Assembly: GCA_023101725.1 (NCBI GenBank)
Contig: JALJCO010012596.1
Span: 124,001 to 188,000 of the forward strand
Source of the DNA: Atherinomorus stipes
Taxonomy: Eukaryota > Chordata > Actinopteri > Atheriniformes > Atherinidae
DNA length: 64,000 nt
Direction: 5' to 3'
The first letter of the stretch is position 1, and each line of letters begins with the position of its first letter. The notes under the pieces are model-generated. The model had not been told where the DNA came from. It searched no databases and was given only the letters and a program-made list of their open reading frames with translations. The translations under genes were made by a program, and so were the position numbers. Shown here in pieces: positions 34,300 through 45,600 of the stretch.

Positions 34300-35429
34300 A
34301 TAGGGGATTATCACGCTTACCGGAAGTTCCCGGCTTTTGGACACTTCCTCTTCCGGGCCATGTTAACGACAGCCGTTCCTGCTCTGTTATACTGTTTAAA
34401 TCGGATAAACTACAAACATACTTAAGTTTTCATTCCAGACCTATGTGATACTGGATCAAAAGCTGGATCAAAGCGATCGATTCGCCGCGGTGAAGGGCCG
34501 AACTTTATAATAAAACACACGTTTGTTTGTCGCCGATGGGGCACAACACCGGCACTTCACAGCATGCTAGCATTAGCCAGCTAGCGTTTACTGACGTGCT
34601 TAACATTGTGCGTCCTAAAACACACAAACATCTGAAAATCGGGTCTGTATTCCCCCCGTTTCCAGTGGAACAACTGGGGACTGCCAAGAAAGGAGACGCT
34701 TTCAGATGCTTGTGTGTTTTCAGCTGCACAACTTTAGCCACGTCATCAAGCTGGCTAATGCTTACAGGCTAACACGACTGTATAGTCTGCCGGCCACAAA
34801 CAAACGTGTATCGTTTTATTATAAAGTTCGGTCCTCCACTGCGGCGAATTGGTCGTTTTGATCCACTTCTTCCTTAGCATCACTCAGTCTGGAATGGAAA
34901 CTTGGCATTGGCGTTTATCCGATTTACAAAGTTTAACAGAGTAGTAGCTGGCGGACTACTGTTAGCAGGTTAGCATTAGCCAGCTTGATGACGTGCCTAA
35001 CTTTGTGCGGCTGAAAACACACAAGCATCTGAAAGCGTCTCCTTTCTTGGCAGTCCCCAGTTGTTCCACTGGAAATGGGGGGTACAGACCCGATTTTCAG
35101 ATGTTTGTGTGTTTTAAGACGCACAATGTTAAGCACGTCAGTAAACGCTAGCTGGCTAATGCTAGCATGCCGGTGTTGTGCCCCACCAGCTGCAAACAAA
35201 CATGCTACGTTGTTTTATTATAAAGTTCGGTCCTTCACTCTGGAGAATCGCTTTGATCCACTTCCTCCTTGGTATCAATTCAGTCTGGAATCCGTGAAAC
35301 TTTCAGTAGGGTTGGCGTTTATTCACGTTATCTACGAAGTAAAGCAGGGACATTGAACTGAACCGGAAGTGAGCTGTCTAACTGTTTAAAACCGGAAGTT
35401 CGGAACACGGAAGCGTGATAATCCCCTAT
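34300..35429. mobile_element. THAP-derived palindromic MITE, copy G (complete)
   Basis: Both ends are intact. It is the closest relative of copy A, sharing the divergent right arm (AACATGCTACGTTGT, GTAGGGTTGGCGTTTATTCA). The minus-strand right module gives KIGSVPPISSGTTG after a one-base loss. It lies 0.9 kb upstream of the NLR pyrin exon. Confidence 0.85.
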
Positions 35430-36336
35430 TAGCCCTCTCACAAGAGCAGCCCAACAGGATGTATCTTAGGGGTGTTTCAAAATAAAAGCGCACTTAACCC
35501 ATTTTCAGCTTTATAATGAACTTACATACTTAATTATTTACTTGCTGTAGAACAAGTACACAAACATCCAAGTTGAAAATTATAAGGCTGTAAACAACAT
35601 AATTGTCACAGTTACATACAAAGCACTTTGAATTGTCTTGTACCTGAAATGTGCTATACACATAAACTTGCTTGCTTTTATTTTATCAACCATCTTGCTT
35701 CCTCTATCTGGTTCCATTGTTTCAGTACTTCCTCATGTCTGGGTGGTGCACTCCATGACATATGATCAAGCATGAGCAGACAACAGGATGAAGATAGTTG
35801 GGTTTCAGTTTTCGGTGGCTAATCCTCTTAAAAACGGAACAAACTTTCAGCCAGAGGATACCAAGATCTACAAAACAAGAACAGCAGCACTTTGGTTGGT
35901 TGGTCTTTCTGTGTTTCCTCTGTAAGATCAGAAATGATTAAAACCCTTCTTTCTTCTGTGAGATAAAATACTTTGTGTGTATAATACACACAATGACCTG
36001 CTTTTAAATTAATTGTGGTGGGATGTTCGAAAAGTTGCGACACCAGAAACCATAAAGCTTATCTGTGCACTCTGAGCTTGATCACAGGTGGGATAATGGG
36101 AATGAAAATCTGTTTTTATCAGCATCCTAATGTTGCCAAAAATCATTGTGAAGCTGAAATGCTTTCACTTGATTCATTATCATATTTCAAGTTGGGTGGG
36201 GGGGGACTTTCATTGCAAATCAATTAAAAAGTTTGATCAAAGTCAATTTAAGATAATACTACCTGATTACTTATTGTACAGAAATGTAGAGTTTAACAAT
36301 TGTTAACAATTTTTCTGAATTCATCAGGGATGCGTG
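35430..36336. promoter_or_regulatory. Upstream region of the NLR gene
   Basis: AT-rich, with no recognisable repeat and no clear core promoter element. A TTCATCAG acceptor-like sequence ends at 36327, 9 bp before the pyrin ATG, so the ATG may lie at the start of an internal exon with an untranslated exon upstream. Confidence 0.3.
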
Positions 36337-36610
36337 ATGAGCCCGGAGGACCTCTTAAACGTTCTGGAGGATCTGGGAGATGAAGATTTCATTAAATTTA
36401 AATGGTTCCTGCAGCACGTCAACAGCCTTCATGGCCTCCGAACAATCAAGAAGAGCCGATTGGAGCCGGCAAACAGATGGGACACCGTGGATCTGATGGT
36501 GCAAACCTACAGACTGTCTGGAGCTGTGGAGGTGACCAAGAAGGTTCTGGAGAGGATCAACAGGAACGACCTGCTGCAGAGTTTATCTGCCTGCAGCTCA
36601 GAACCAGAAG
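36337..36610 (+). CDS. NLR gene, pyrin-domain exon
   Basis: MSPEDLLNVLEDLGDEDFIK leads into a complete death-fold pyrin domain, including DTVDLMVQTYRLSGAVEVTK and ERINRNDLLQSL, the usual ending. The ATG at 36337 is preferred because a GTG-started frame adds only one residue and an ATG at 36330 is in another frame. The donor GTCAGT follows 36610; exit phase one. Confidence 0.9.
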
Positions 36611-39600
36611 GTCAGTAACAGGAAGATAGACTGTTATAAGCCCGACTAGGTCCAGGGGGAAAAAGGGGGTGTTAACACAAACGATCAGAGATGTACCGGT
36701 TGAAAACAGTGATTTCTTTACAAGAAAAAGAAACAAATACAACACAGCCAGAAGGTGAAGGGAAGGCAGGTGCTAATTCTCTTAGAATCAACCACTTTAA
36801 CAGTACTGAACAGAAGATACAAATTCTGATTATTAAGCTTGTTCCAATCGCCTCGAAGCCATCCGGAAGTTGTTTTCCATGGCCTCACCGAACTCCTCCC
36901 ATGTCTGAGTTTTTTGCCGCAGCAACCGCCAGAGCTGCGCTCTGCTTGACCCGCCGATACCTATCTACTGCCTCAGGAGTCCCACAGGTGAGGAAGGCCC
37001 GGTAGGACTCCTTCAGTCCCACGGGTGAGGAAGGCCCGGTAGGACTCCTTCAGTCCCACAGGTGAGGAAGGCCCGGTAGGACTCCTTCAGTCCCACAGGT
37101 GAGGAAGGCCCGGTAGGACTCCTTCAGTCCCACAGGTGAGGAAGGCCCGGTAGGACTCCTTCAGTCCCACGGGTGAGGAAGGCCCGGTAGGACTCCTTCA
37201 GTCCCACGGGTGAGGAAGGCCCGGTAGGACTCCTTCAGTCCCACAGGTGAGGAAGGCCCGGTAGGACTCCTTCAGTCCCACGGGTGAGGAAGGCCCGGTA
37301 GGACTCCTTCAGTCCCACGGGTGAGGAAGGCCCGGTCTCCTTCAGTCCCACAGGTGAGGAAGGCCCGGTAGGGCTCCTTCAGTCCCACGGGTGAGGAAGG
37401 CCCGGTAGGACTCCTTCAGTCCCACGGGTGAGGAAGGCCCGGTAGGGCTCCTTCAGTCCCACGGGTGAGGAAGGCCCGGTAGGACTCCTTCAGTCCCACG
37501 GGTGAGGAAGGCCCGGTAGGGCTCCTTCAGTCCCACGGGTGAGGAAGGCCCGGTAGGACTCCTTCAGTCCCACGGGTGAGGAAGGCCCGGTAGGGCTCCT
37601 TCAGTCCCACGGGTGAGGAAGGCCCGGTAGGACTCCTTCAGTCCCACGGGTGAGGAAGGCCCGGTAGGGCTCCTTCAGTCCCACGGGTGAGGAAGGCCCG
37701 GTAGGACTCCTTCAGTCCCACAGGTGAGGAAGGCCCGGTAGGGCTCCTTCTTCAGCTTTTCAGCATCCCTCACCGCTGGTGTCCAAAGCGAGATTACCGC
37801 TACGACAAGCACCGACAACCTCACAGCCACAGCTCTGACTAGCAGCTTCAGCAATAGAGACGCGAAACACAGCCCCTTCTGACTCAATGCCCCCCCCCCC
37901 GAACTGCTGGTGATCAGTGGAGACCGTCAACTCTATGTACAGTGGGGATGGTGGGCTGCTGACCTCGACTCGGGACGTTGTGGGTCGGTGGAAAGAATAC
38001 TTCAAAGACCTCCAAAATCCCGTAAAAACGTGTCTTCTGAGGAGGAAGCAGAGTTTGGGGACTCAGGGGTGGACTCTTCTGTCACCGGGGCTGAGGTTGG
38101 TGAGGTAGTTAAAAAGCTCCTCGGTGGCCGGGCCCCGGGGGTAGATGAGATCCGCCCAGAGTTTCTTAAGGCTCTGGATGCTGTGGGGCTGTCTTGGCTG
38201 ATACGCCTCTGCAGCATCGTGTGGACATTGGGGGTAGTACCTCTGGACTGGCAGACTGGGGTGGTGGTCCCCCTCTTCAAAAAGGGGGATCGGAGGTAGG
38301 GCTGGGCGATATATCGATATGAAAAATATATCGATATATTTTCAAATGAGATATGGAATTGGACCATATCGCCCATATCGAGATATAGAGTTTAATGTGT
38401 GTTTGTTTTGTCTTTGTATATAAATGCTGACCTTACTAGGGTTTGCTACATTTAATTCTGTGTAATGTTCCTTACTTGCATGTGCAAGTATAATTACATA
38501 CAGTATTTTACAGTATTTCTGTTTACATTTTATCATTCTTTGAACAGCTGAGCATTATTTCATCCGGACTGTTTAAATTAAAGTATTTGTAATGTCATTT
38601 TTGGCTCCGACTGGAACAAAATATTTGCTCTCACTTTGTGATAGAAATATCGAGATATATATCGTGTATCGATATTCAGCCTAAATATATCGAGATATGA
38701 GTTTTGGTCCATGTCGCCCAGCCCTAATGGGAGGGTGTGCTCCAACTTCAGGACGATCACACTCCTCAGCCTTCCTGGTAAGGTCTACTCAGGGGTGCTG
38801 GAGAGGAGGGTCCGTCGGATAGTCGAACCTCAGATTGAGGAGGAGCAGTGTGGTTTTCGTCCTGGTTGTGGAACAGTGGACCAGCTCTACACCCTCTTCA
38901 GGGTCCTGGAGGGGGCATGGGAGTTCACCCGGGGATTCCTATGGGGGTGCTCTGGGGGTACGGAGTGCTGGACCCCCTTGTTCGAGCTGTCTGGTCCCTG
39001 TATGAAAGGTGCCAGAGCTTGGTCCGCATTTCCGGCTGTAGGTCAGATCCATTTCCGGTGAGAGTTGGACTAATCAGTAAATAAATTCCTGTTTTAATAA
39101 ATTACGTTGTATCAGATCAGTAACTGAAGTCCAGTACTCACCAATACCGATACCAGCATTTTTGGCAGTATTAAAGACATTTCTGAAACTGGTATCGGTA
39201 TCAGAACAACTCTAATACCAATGTCAGCTTCTGCACAGTAGCCAATTATAATACTCAATCCTCCCACAGAATCTTACTACAAATCTCCAAAACCAAGTCT
39301 GGACAAGGACAAATGTCCTTTTCTCCTGCAGCTTCAAGTGACTGCTTAGAAAAATCTCTGAAATCTCTGTTTTTAAACACAATCTAAAGGAGATTTTTAA
39401 TGATAAATGTAAATCTTTTGCTACATCTGAACATCTGATTTAAAAATGTTTAGAAATTTTTTCATTGAAACATGTTTTTAATTTTTCTTTGTTTGTTTCA
39501 CCCCACCACATTTTATCCTTCAGGTGGCTTCTGGTACTTTCCAGGCCAGCACTGTTAACAAGGATTTTGTTGTCATTGTCTTGCCCTGGTAAAATAAAGG

Positions 39601-42600
39601 TTAAATAAATAAACATTATGTGACAGTGTGGGGTCCTGTCACTATGCCTCCGATAGATCATGCGCCCTGGCTACTTGGATGTCCCTTTGGCTGACTGGTA
39701 AGCGTGCGTGCCTGAATGTGGACGGCCTCGGACTGCATATCTTATTTTTATCTGATTTTATGTCTATTCTTAATGTTTCGGTTTGTTGTTCAGCACTTTG
39801 TTTAGTGAAGGCTGTTGTAAAGTGCTATAGAAATAAAGTCAGCTTGGCTTGTTGTGTCCATCCCCACAACTTCCTCTGGGATTTTGAGAGAGTCTGTGTT
39901 CCCAAACAAACCAGCTGCTCAAGGGCTCAGATTGGATAGCAGAAGATTGGACATGGTGTCTACCTTGAGTCTTTCAACAGGTCTCCATGGCAACATCAAT
40001 CAGCCGAATCAGAGGTCAGTTTTCCAGGAGCCGTGCCAACTTCTCCACAGATTTACCCTCTTCGCGGACGAGGTTTGGAACCGCAGCCAACGTGTGAAGC
40101 TGGGCCTGAATGGCATCTAGCTTGCGATGGAGCTCGTGCAACGCCAGAGTCTTAGCGTTGATAGCACGACTCATCCCCACACAAATGTCAGGCAGTGTGC
40201 CAGTTGCTGCCGACAGCTCTCCAACTTTGTGATAAACCGAGACAATGCCCACACCAATCAGCAGAAACCCAGCTAGTCGATCACAAATCCAGCCGGGTGC
40301 ATACTGTCAGGACAAAGAGCGTCACCCTGTCCTTCTGGGCCCAGTTGTTCAAAACTGGGTTATTTTTTAACCAGCCGTTAAATACATTTAGCCGACCGTT
40401 AACTTTAACAGTCCGGTTATGTTGTTGTTCAAAACTCAGTTAATTTTAACCGTGTGTTATCTTAACGTTAAAGTTAACACACCTAAGGACCGCCGCTGAA
40501 GTCTTAACGGTGCGGTTATATCTTATTATGCCGTTTGTTGCTAACGCTGCGTTCATGATGCCGGTTCAGAGAAGGAAGGACGGCGGTTATTGTGGCTTTG
40601 ATTTTGACATCGGGGATTATTCTAACGAGGAGCTGCGCACCACTTCGGGAAAGAATGCATGTATGTAATCCTTTGCGAGTCGATTTGGAGCGTGCAACGA
40701 ACTGTGGACACGACGGACTCACTATTTAGAATGTCATTTTCTTCGTCAGCAGAGAAATTTCTGCCTCTTTTTCCTTGAAGTGAAAGGGATCGTTTGCTTA
40801 TCAATACTTTCTGTGTCCCGTGTGTTCTGTTACTGAGGGTTTGCTGTGCTGTGAGGCCGGATGAGCTGGGGGGGGGGGCGCAGGAGTGTGAAGAGAACGG
40901 GGAAGGATGGAGAGACTGGGGGATGAGGAAGAGTGTGTTGTGGCTAACAGCAGCTCTGTTCACGGTGGGGAAAATAAAGTGAGAGTCGCCCCCCCCCCGT
41001 GTCTTCCTCACAGCAATAAGGAGACACAGACGTACAACATTACTTTTTGCAATACCAGAAGTAAACAAAATGGGGAATTGTGGGATACATTGGTGCTAAC
41101 CAGTGGTGCTAACCCTATGGTTAACTTTGACGGTGCTGTTAGCTGACGGCATGACTAACCATGCTTTGAACAACGCATATTTAACAGTCGGTTAGCTAAC
41201 GGCAGGTTAAGGATTTAACGGATTTAAATCCTTAAAAGGATTTATTTTAACCAGTGGTTAAAATAACCGAGAATTGAACAACCGGGCCCTGGTGGACAAA
41301 CTGGAAGATGCAAGTTTTCTCTGGAGAGTTTCCTTGTGCATGAGTATGAGATGTGCACGTTATTTCATGCATGTCGACTGGGAGGAGAGAAAAAGGAGAG
41401 AAGGAGCGTTTCTCACTGGGTGAAACAGTTAGGGGCGGGGCTTACAGTTCAAACTACACTGTTCGCCTCGCTCATGGTTCAAAAATGTGCAAAATCAGGT
41501 ACAGCGCCTTTAGACACACGGCAAAGGGCGGGCACAACATGGATGTGAGGCCAGAGGAGGCTAGAAACAGCACTATGAAGCCAGGGCGCGGCGGCAGCAA
41601 CGGGAGACGGACACTAGACGGGCAAGGGGGGAGGAAGGAAGGAAAGAAGAGGAAACGGAGGAAGAGAGGAAAAGAAAGAGGAAGGGACAGAACAAGAGTC
41701 GAGATAAGACTGTTTTACTGGTGGAGTGAGCTTACAGTACAGGTACGAACAAGATGGATGCTAGTTTAGCCGCGATAGGGGAGCGTCACTGAGAAAACTG
41801 CTGAAAGTTCCGTTGTGTGTCTTTAAAAGGAGCAGAACTCCAGAAGTATTGACCGACTTTCAGAAGGAGATTGTATAGGATCTTTCAGGTAGATTGCTCT
41901 TGGCTGAAAACCGCACAGTTACCGGTGACTATTCCCAGTTTTATGCGGGTGCACTAACTGCCAGTGCATTTCAGATGTCTACATAAACCCCAGCTAGCAA
42001 AAGGAGGAACAAGGGGAATGCTCCTCTAAGATTGACTGAAGGTTCAGAGCGCATTTAAAAAAAAAAAAATCAGATTAACACAGAAATTCTTCCCTTCTGT
42101 GGATGTCAATGATGTCAGTGAATTATTAAAGAAAAGAGGGACTCCTTGTTTTAAGGTTACGTACTGAAAATTCAATACCTAATGAAACGAATAAAAAAAA
42201 GAATTCAATACTTATTATGAATTATTTAGCTTCTACAAACAGCAGCATCTGAAACCTCACTCATTTTTTGTTTGATACAGGTTTGATGGTTCCAGTTCCT
42301 GAGCCACAACCAATCACATTTTACCAGCAGAGGCTTCAATCAAACTTCCAGGACAAGTTCATGTGTGCACAAGAAGGCTGGGCAGAAGATCAGCCACGTC
42401 TGGTTGATATCTACACGGAGCTGTACATCACAGCTGGGTGTGACGTACACATCAACACACAGCATGAGGTCCGACAGATTGAGAGAGGGAGGAAGCCAGC
42501 AGAAGCAGAGAAACCAGTAAAACCCAGTGACATGTTCAAGCATCCTTCTGGAGAGTACAGACCCATAAAAACAGTTCTGACCAATGGGATCGCAGGAATT

Positions 42601-45600
42601 GGAAAAACATTCCTGGTCCAAAAGTTTGTGTTGGACTGGGCTGAACAAAGATCCAATCAAGAGGTCCATCTTCTTTTCCCCTTTAGCTTCAGACAGCTGA
42701 ACCCACTGAGAGGAGAACAGTTGAGTTTGGCAGAGCTCATTCATGAATGCATCCCAGAAACTTTAGACATCAAAGATGAGGCTCTTAATTACATCTTTAC
42801 AACTCTGCAGTCATCAGGAAATAGCAACTATGACAAGAGCAAATTCAAGCTTGTGTTTGTGTTCGATGGACTGGATGAGAGCCGCCTTCATCTGGACCTT
42901 CATGCTGACCACATTCGCTCTGTTGATGTAACAAAGTCAACGACAGTCGATGTCCTGCTGAGGAACCTCATCAGTGGAAAGCTGCTACGCTCTGCTCGCA
43001 TCTGGATAACCACGCGACCTGCAGCAGCCAATCAGATCCCTCGACAGTTGGTCAGCTGTACGACTGAAGTCAGAGGCTTCACCGACCCTCAGAAGGAGGA
43101 GTACTTCAGGAAGAGGTTCAGAGATGAAGAGCAGGCCAACAGAATCATCTCCCACATCAAGACATCAGGAAGCCTCCACATCATGTGCCACATCCCGGTC
43201 TTCTGCTGGATCACTGCTACCGTTCTGGAGGACGTGCTGGAAAGCAGAGAGGGAGGAGAGCTGCCCAAGACCCTGACTGAGATGTACACAGAGTTCCTGG
43301 TGTTTCACATCGACCGGACAAAAGACAAGTACGGTCCAGAGAGGTGCATCCAGTACATCCAGTCACTGGCTAAACTGGCTTTTCAGCAGCTGGAGAAGGG
43401 CAACCTGGTCTTCTACGAGAGAGATCTGAGAGAGAGCGGCATTGACTTCAGAGAAGCCTCGGTGTGCTCGGGAGTGTTCACGGAGATCTTCAGAGAAGAG
43501 CGTGGAAGGAAAGAGAGAGACAAGATGTTCAGCTTTGTCCATCTGACCGTTCAGGAGTTTCTGGCTGCCGTTTATGTGAGGATGTCACTTATTAACAGCA
43601 ACAGAAATGTGATGTCTTTCCCAAAACTGTCACTGAAAAACCTTCAATCACTTTTAAGTAAAACCTCTGCGATGAAGCTCCACAAGATTTCCATCGACAA
43701 GGCCTTACAGAGTCCAAGTGGCCACCTGGACTTGTTCCTCCGTTTCCTCCTGGGTCTTTCTCTGCAGACCAATCAGGATAAACTGAAAGACCTGCTAATG
43801 AAATCAGACGTTTGCTTACAGACCAATCAGAAGACGGTTGAGTACATCAAGGAGAAGCTCAGTGAGAATCTGTCTGCAGAGAGAAGCATCAATCTGTTCC
43901 ACTGTCTGAATGAACTGAATGATGCTTCTCTGGTGGAGGAGATCCAACAGTCCCTGAGATCAGGACGTCTCTCCACAGATGAACTGTCTCCTGCTCAGTG
44001 GGCAGCTTTGGTTTTCATCTTACTGTCATCAGAAGATCTGGATGTCTTTGACCTGAAGAAATACTCTGCTTCAGAGGAGGTTTTGCTGAGGCTGCTGCCA
44101 GTAGTTAAAGCCTCCAACAAAGCTCTGTGAGTTCATTTCAGGTTTATTTCTATAGCATGCTAAAAGTAACCACAGTAGTTGCATAGATTATATATATATA
44201 CAGCGGGGGGGGGGGGGTATTGAACACGTCAACATTTTTATTTATATACTGTATCTATTTATATATAGAGATAGATAGATATATACATACACACACATAA
44301 ACTCACATCCTTGGACTTCTGTCTTTGCGAGGACATTCATTAACATAATGCATTCCCTAGCCCCTTACCCTAACCTGAAACACCACAACTAATTTCCTAA
44401 CCCTAACCCTAACCAAAACCTAATTGCAACCCAAACTCTAAAACCAAACCTTGACCATCAAAAATGATTTTTTTCTTAGGCTTTTTTAGTAAGGACCGAA
44501 CAAAGTGTCCTCACTTTCCAAAATGTCCTCACTTTGTTGGTTAAAAGCACAAAATGGTTCTCACAATGTCGCAAGTACAGGAACACAAACACAAATTTAC
44601 TCAAACAAATTTACCTTCCCATTAAGGAAAAGGTTAATTCACAATAGTTCTTCAACCAAGATACTGAAAAGTAATAATAAATTAAATGTTGCTAAATTTT
44701 AACTTAGTGAAATAAGATATTGCTTTTGATTGGTTGAAAAGAGTTGAAACAACCAAATTGTCCCTGACAAATTAGAGCACTCCATTTGCTCTTGAACAGT
44801 GAGTTTAACTGTCTTTCAGGCTGAGCAGCTGTAACCTGTCGGAGAGAAGCTGTGAAGCTCTGTCCTCAGGTCTGAGCTTCCAATCCTCCAGTCTGAGAGA
44901 ACTGGACCTGGATAACAATGACGTGAAGGATAAAGGAGTTCAGCAGCTTTGCGTTTCTCTGGAGAATCCTCGCTGGAAGCTGGAGATCCTAAGGTAAGAT
45001 CCCAATGTTCCCCCCCTTACTCACCACCTTCAAATTGAAGCCACAGGGGGTAGCGCTTTGTAATCTTCCCTAGGAACTTGCTCCAACAGCAACGTGAAGT
45101 CAACAGTTGCAATCTTTTCTTCCTTTTTTCACCGTTCATCATGCTTCGGTTGGTTACTTAAAAAGTCGGGTTAGGGGGATGAAGTAGTTTTGTATCATTC
45201 ATTCATTTTCTGTACCGCTTATCCAGTTCAGGGTCGCGGGGGTTGCTGGGGCCTATCCCAGCCGAGAGGCGGGGTACACCCTGGACAGGTCGCCAGTCTG
45301 TCGCAGGGCCAGGACAGAGAGACAGACAACCATTCACACTCACATTCATTCCTAGGGGCAATTTAGAGTGATCAATTAACCTAACATGCATGTCTTTGGA
45401 TGGTGGGAGGAAGCCGGAGAACCAGGAGAGAACCCACGCATACACGGGGAGAACATGCAAACTTCACACAGGAAGGTCACTGTTGAAATTGTTCAAACCC
45501 CCTCCCTAGCCGGGAATTAAACCAGCAACCTTCTTACTGTGAGACTGCGGTGCTAACAATTCTGACAGTGGCCTTCCTGTGTGGAGTTTGCATGTTCTCC

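Noticed and set aside
36985..37750. Regular direct repeats resembling a CRISPR array
   Set aside because: The 37-bp units are contiguous, with no unique spacers, in a vertebrate intron.
41353..41769. 138-codon frame with a lysine/arginine-rich end
   Set aside because: The charged tail is a translated purine-rich tract and there is no domain or splice support.
44395..44420. Telomere-like CCTAACCC units
   Set aside because: Only two or three units within a degenerate dispersed repeat; no evidence of an interstitial telomere.
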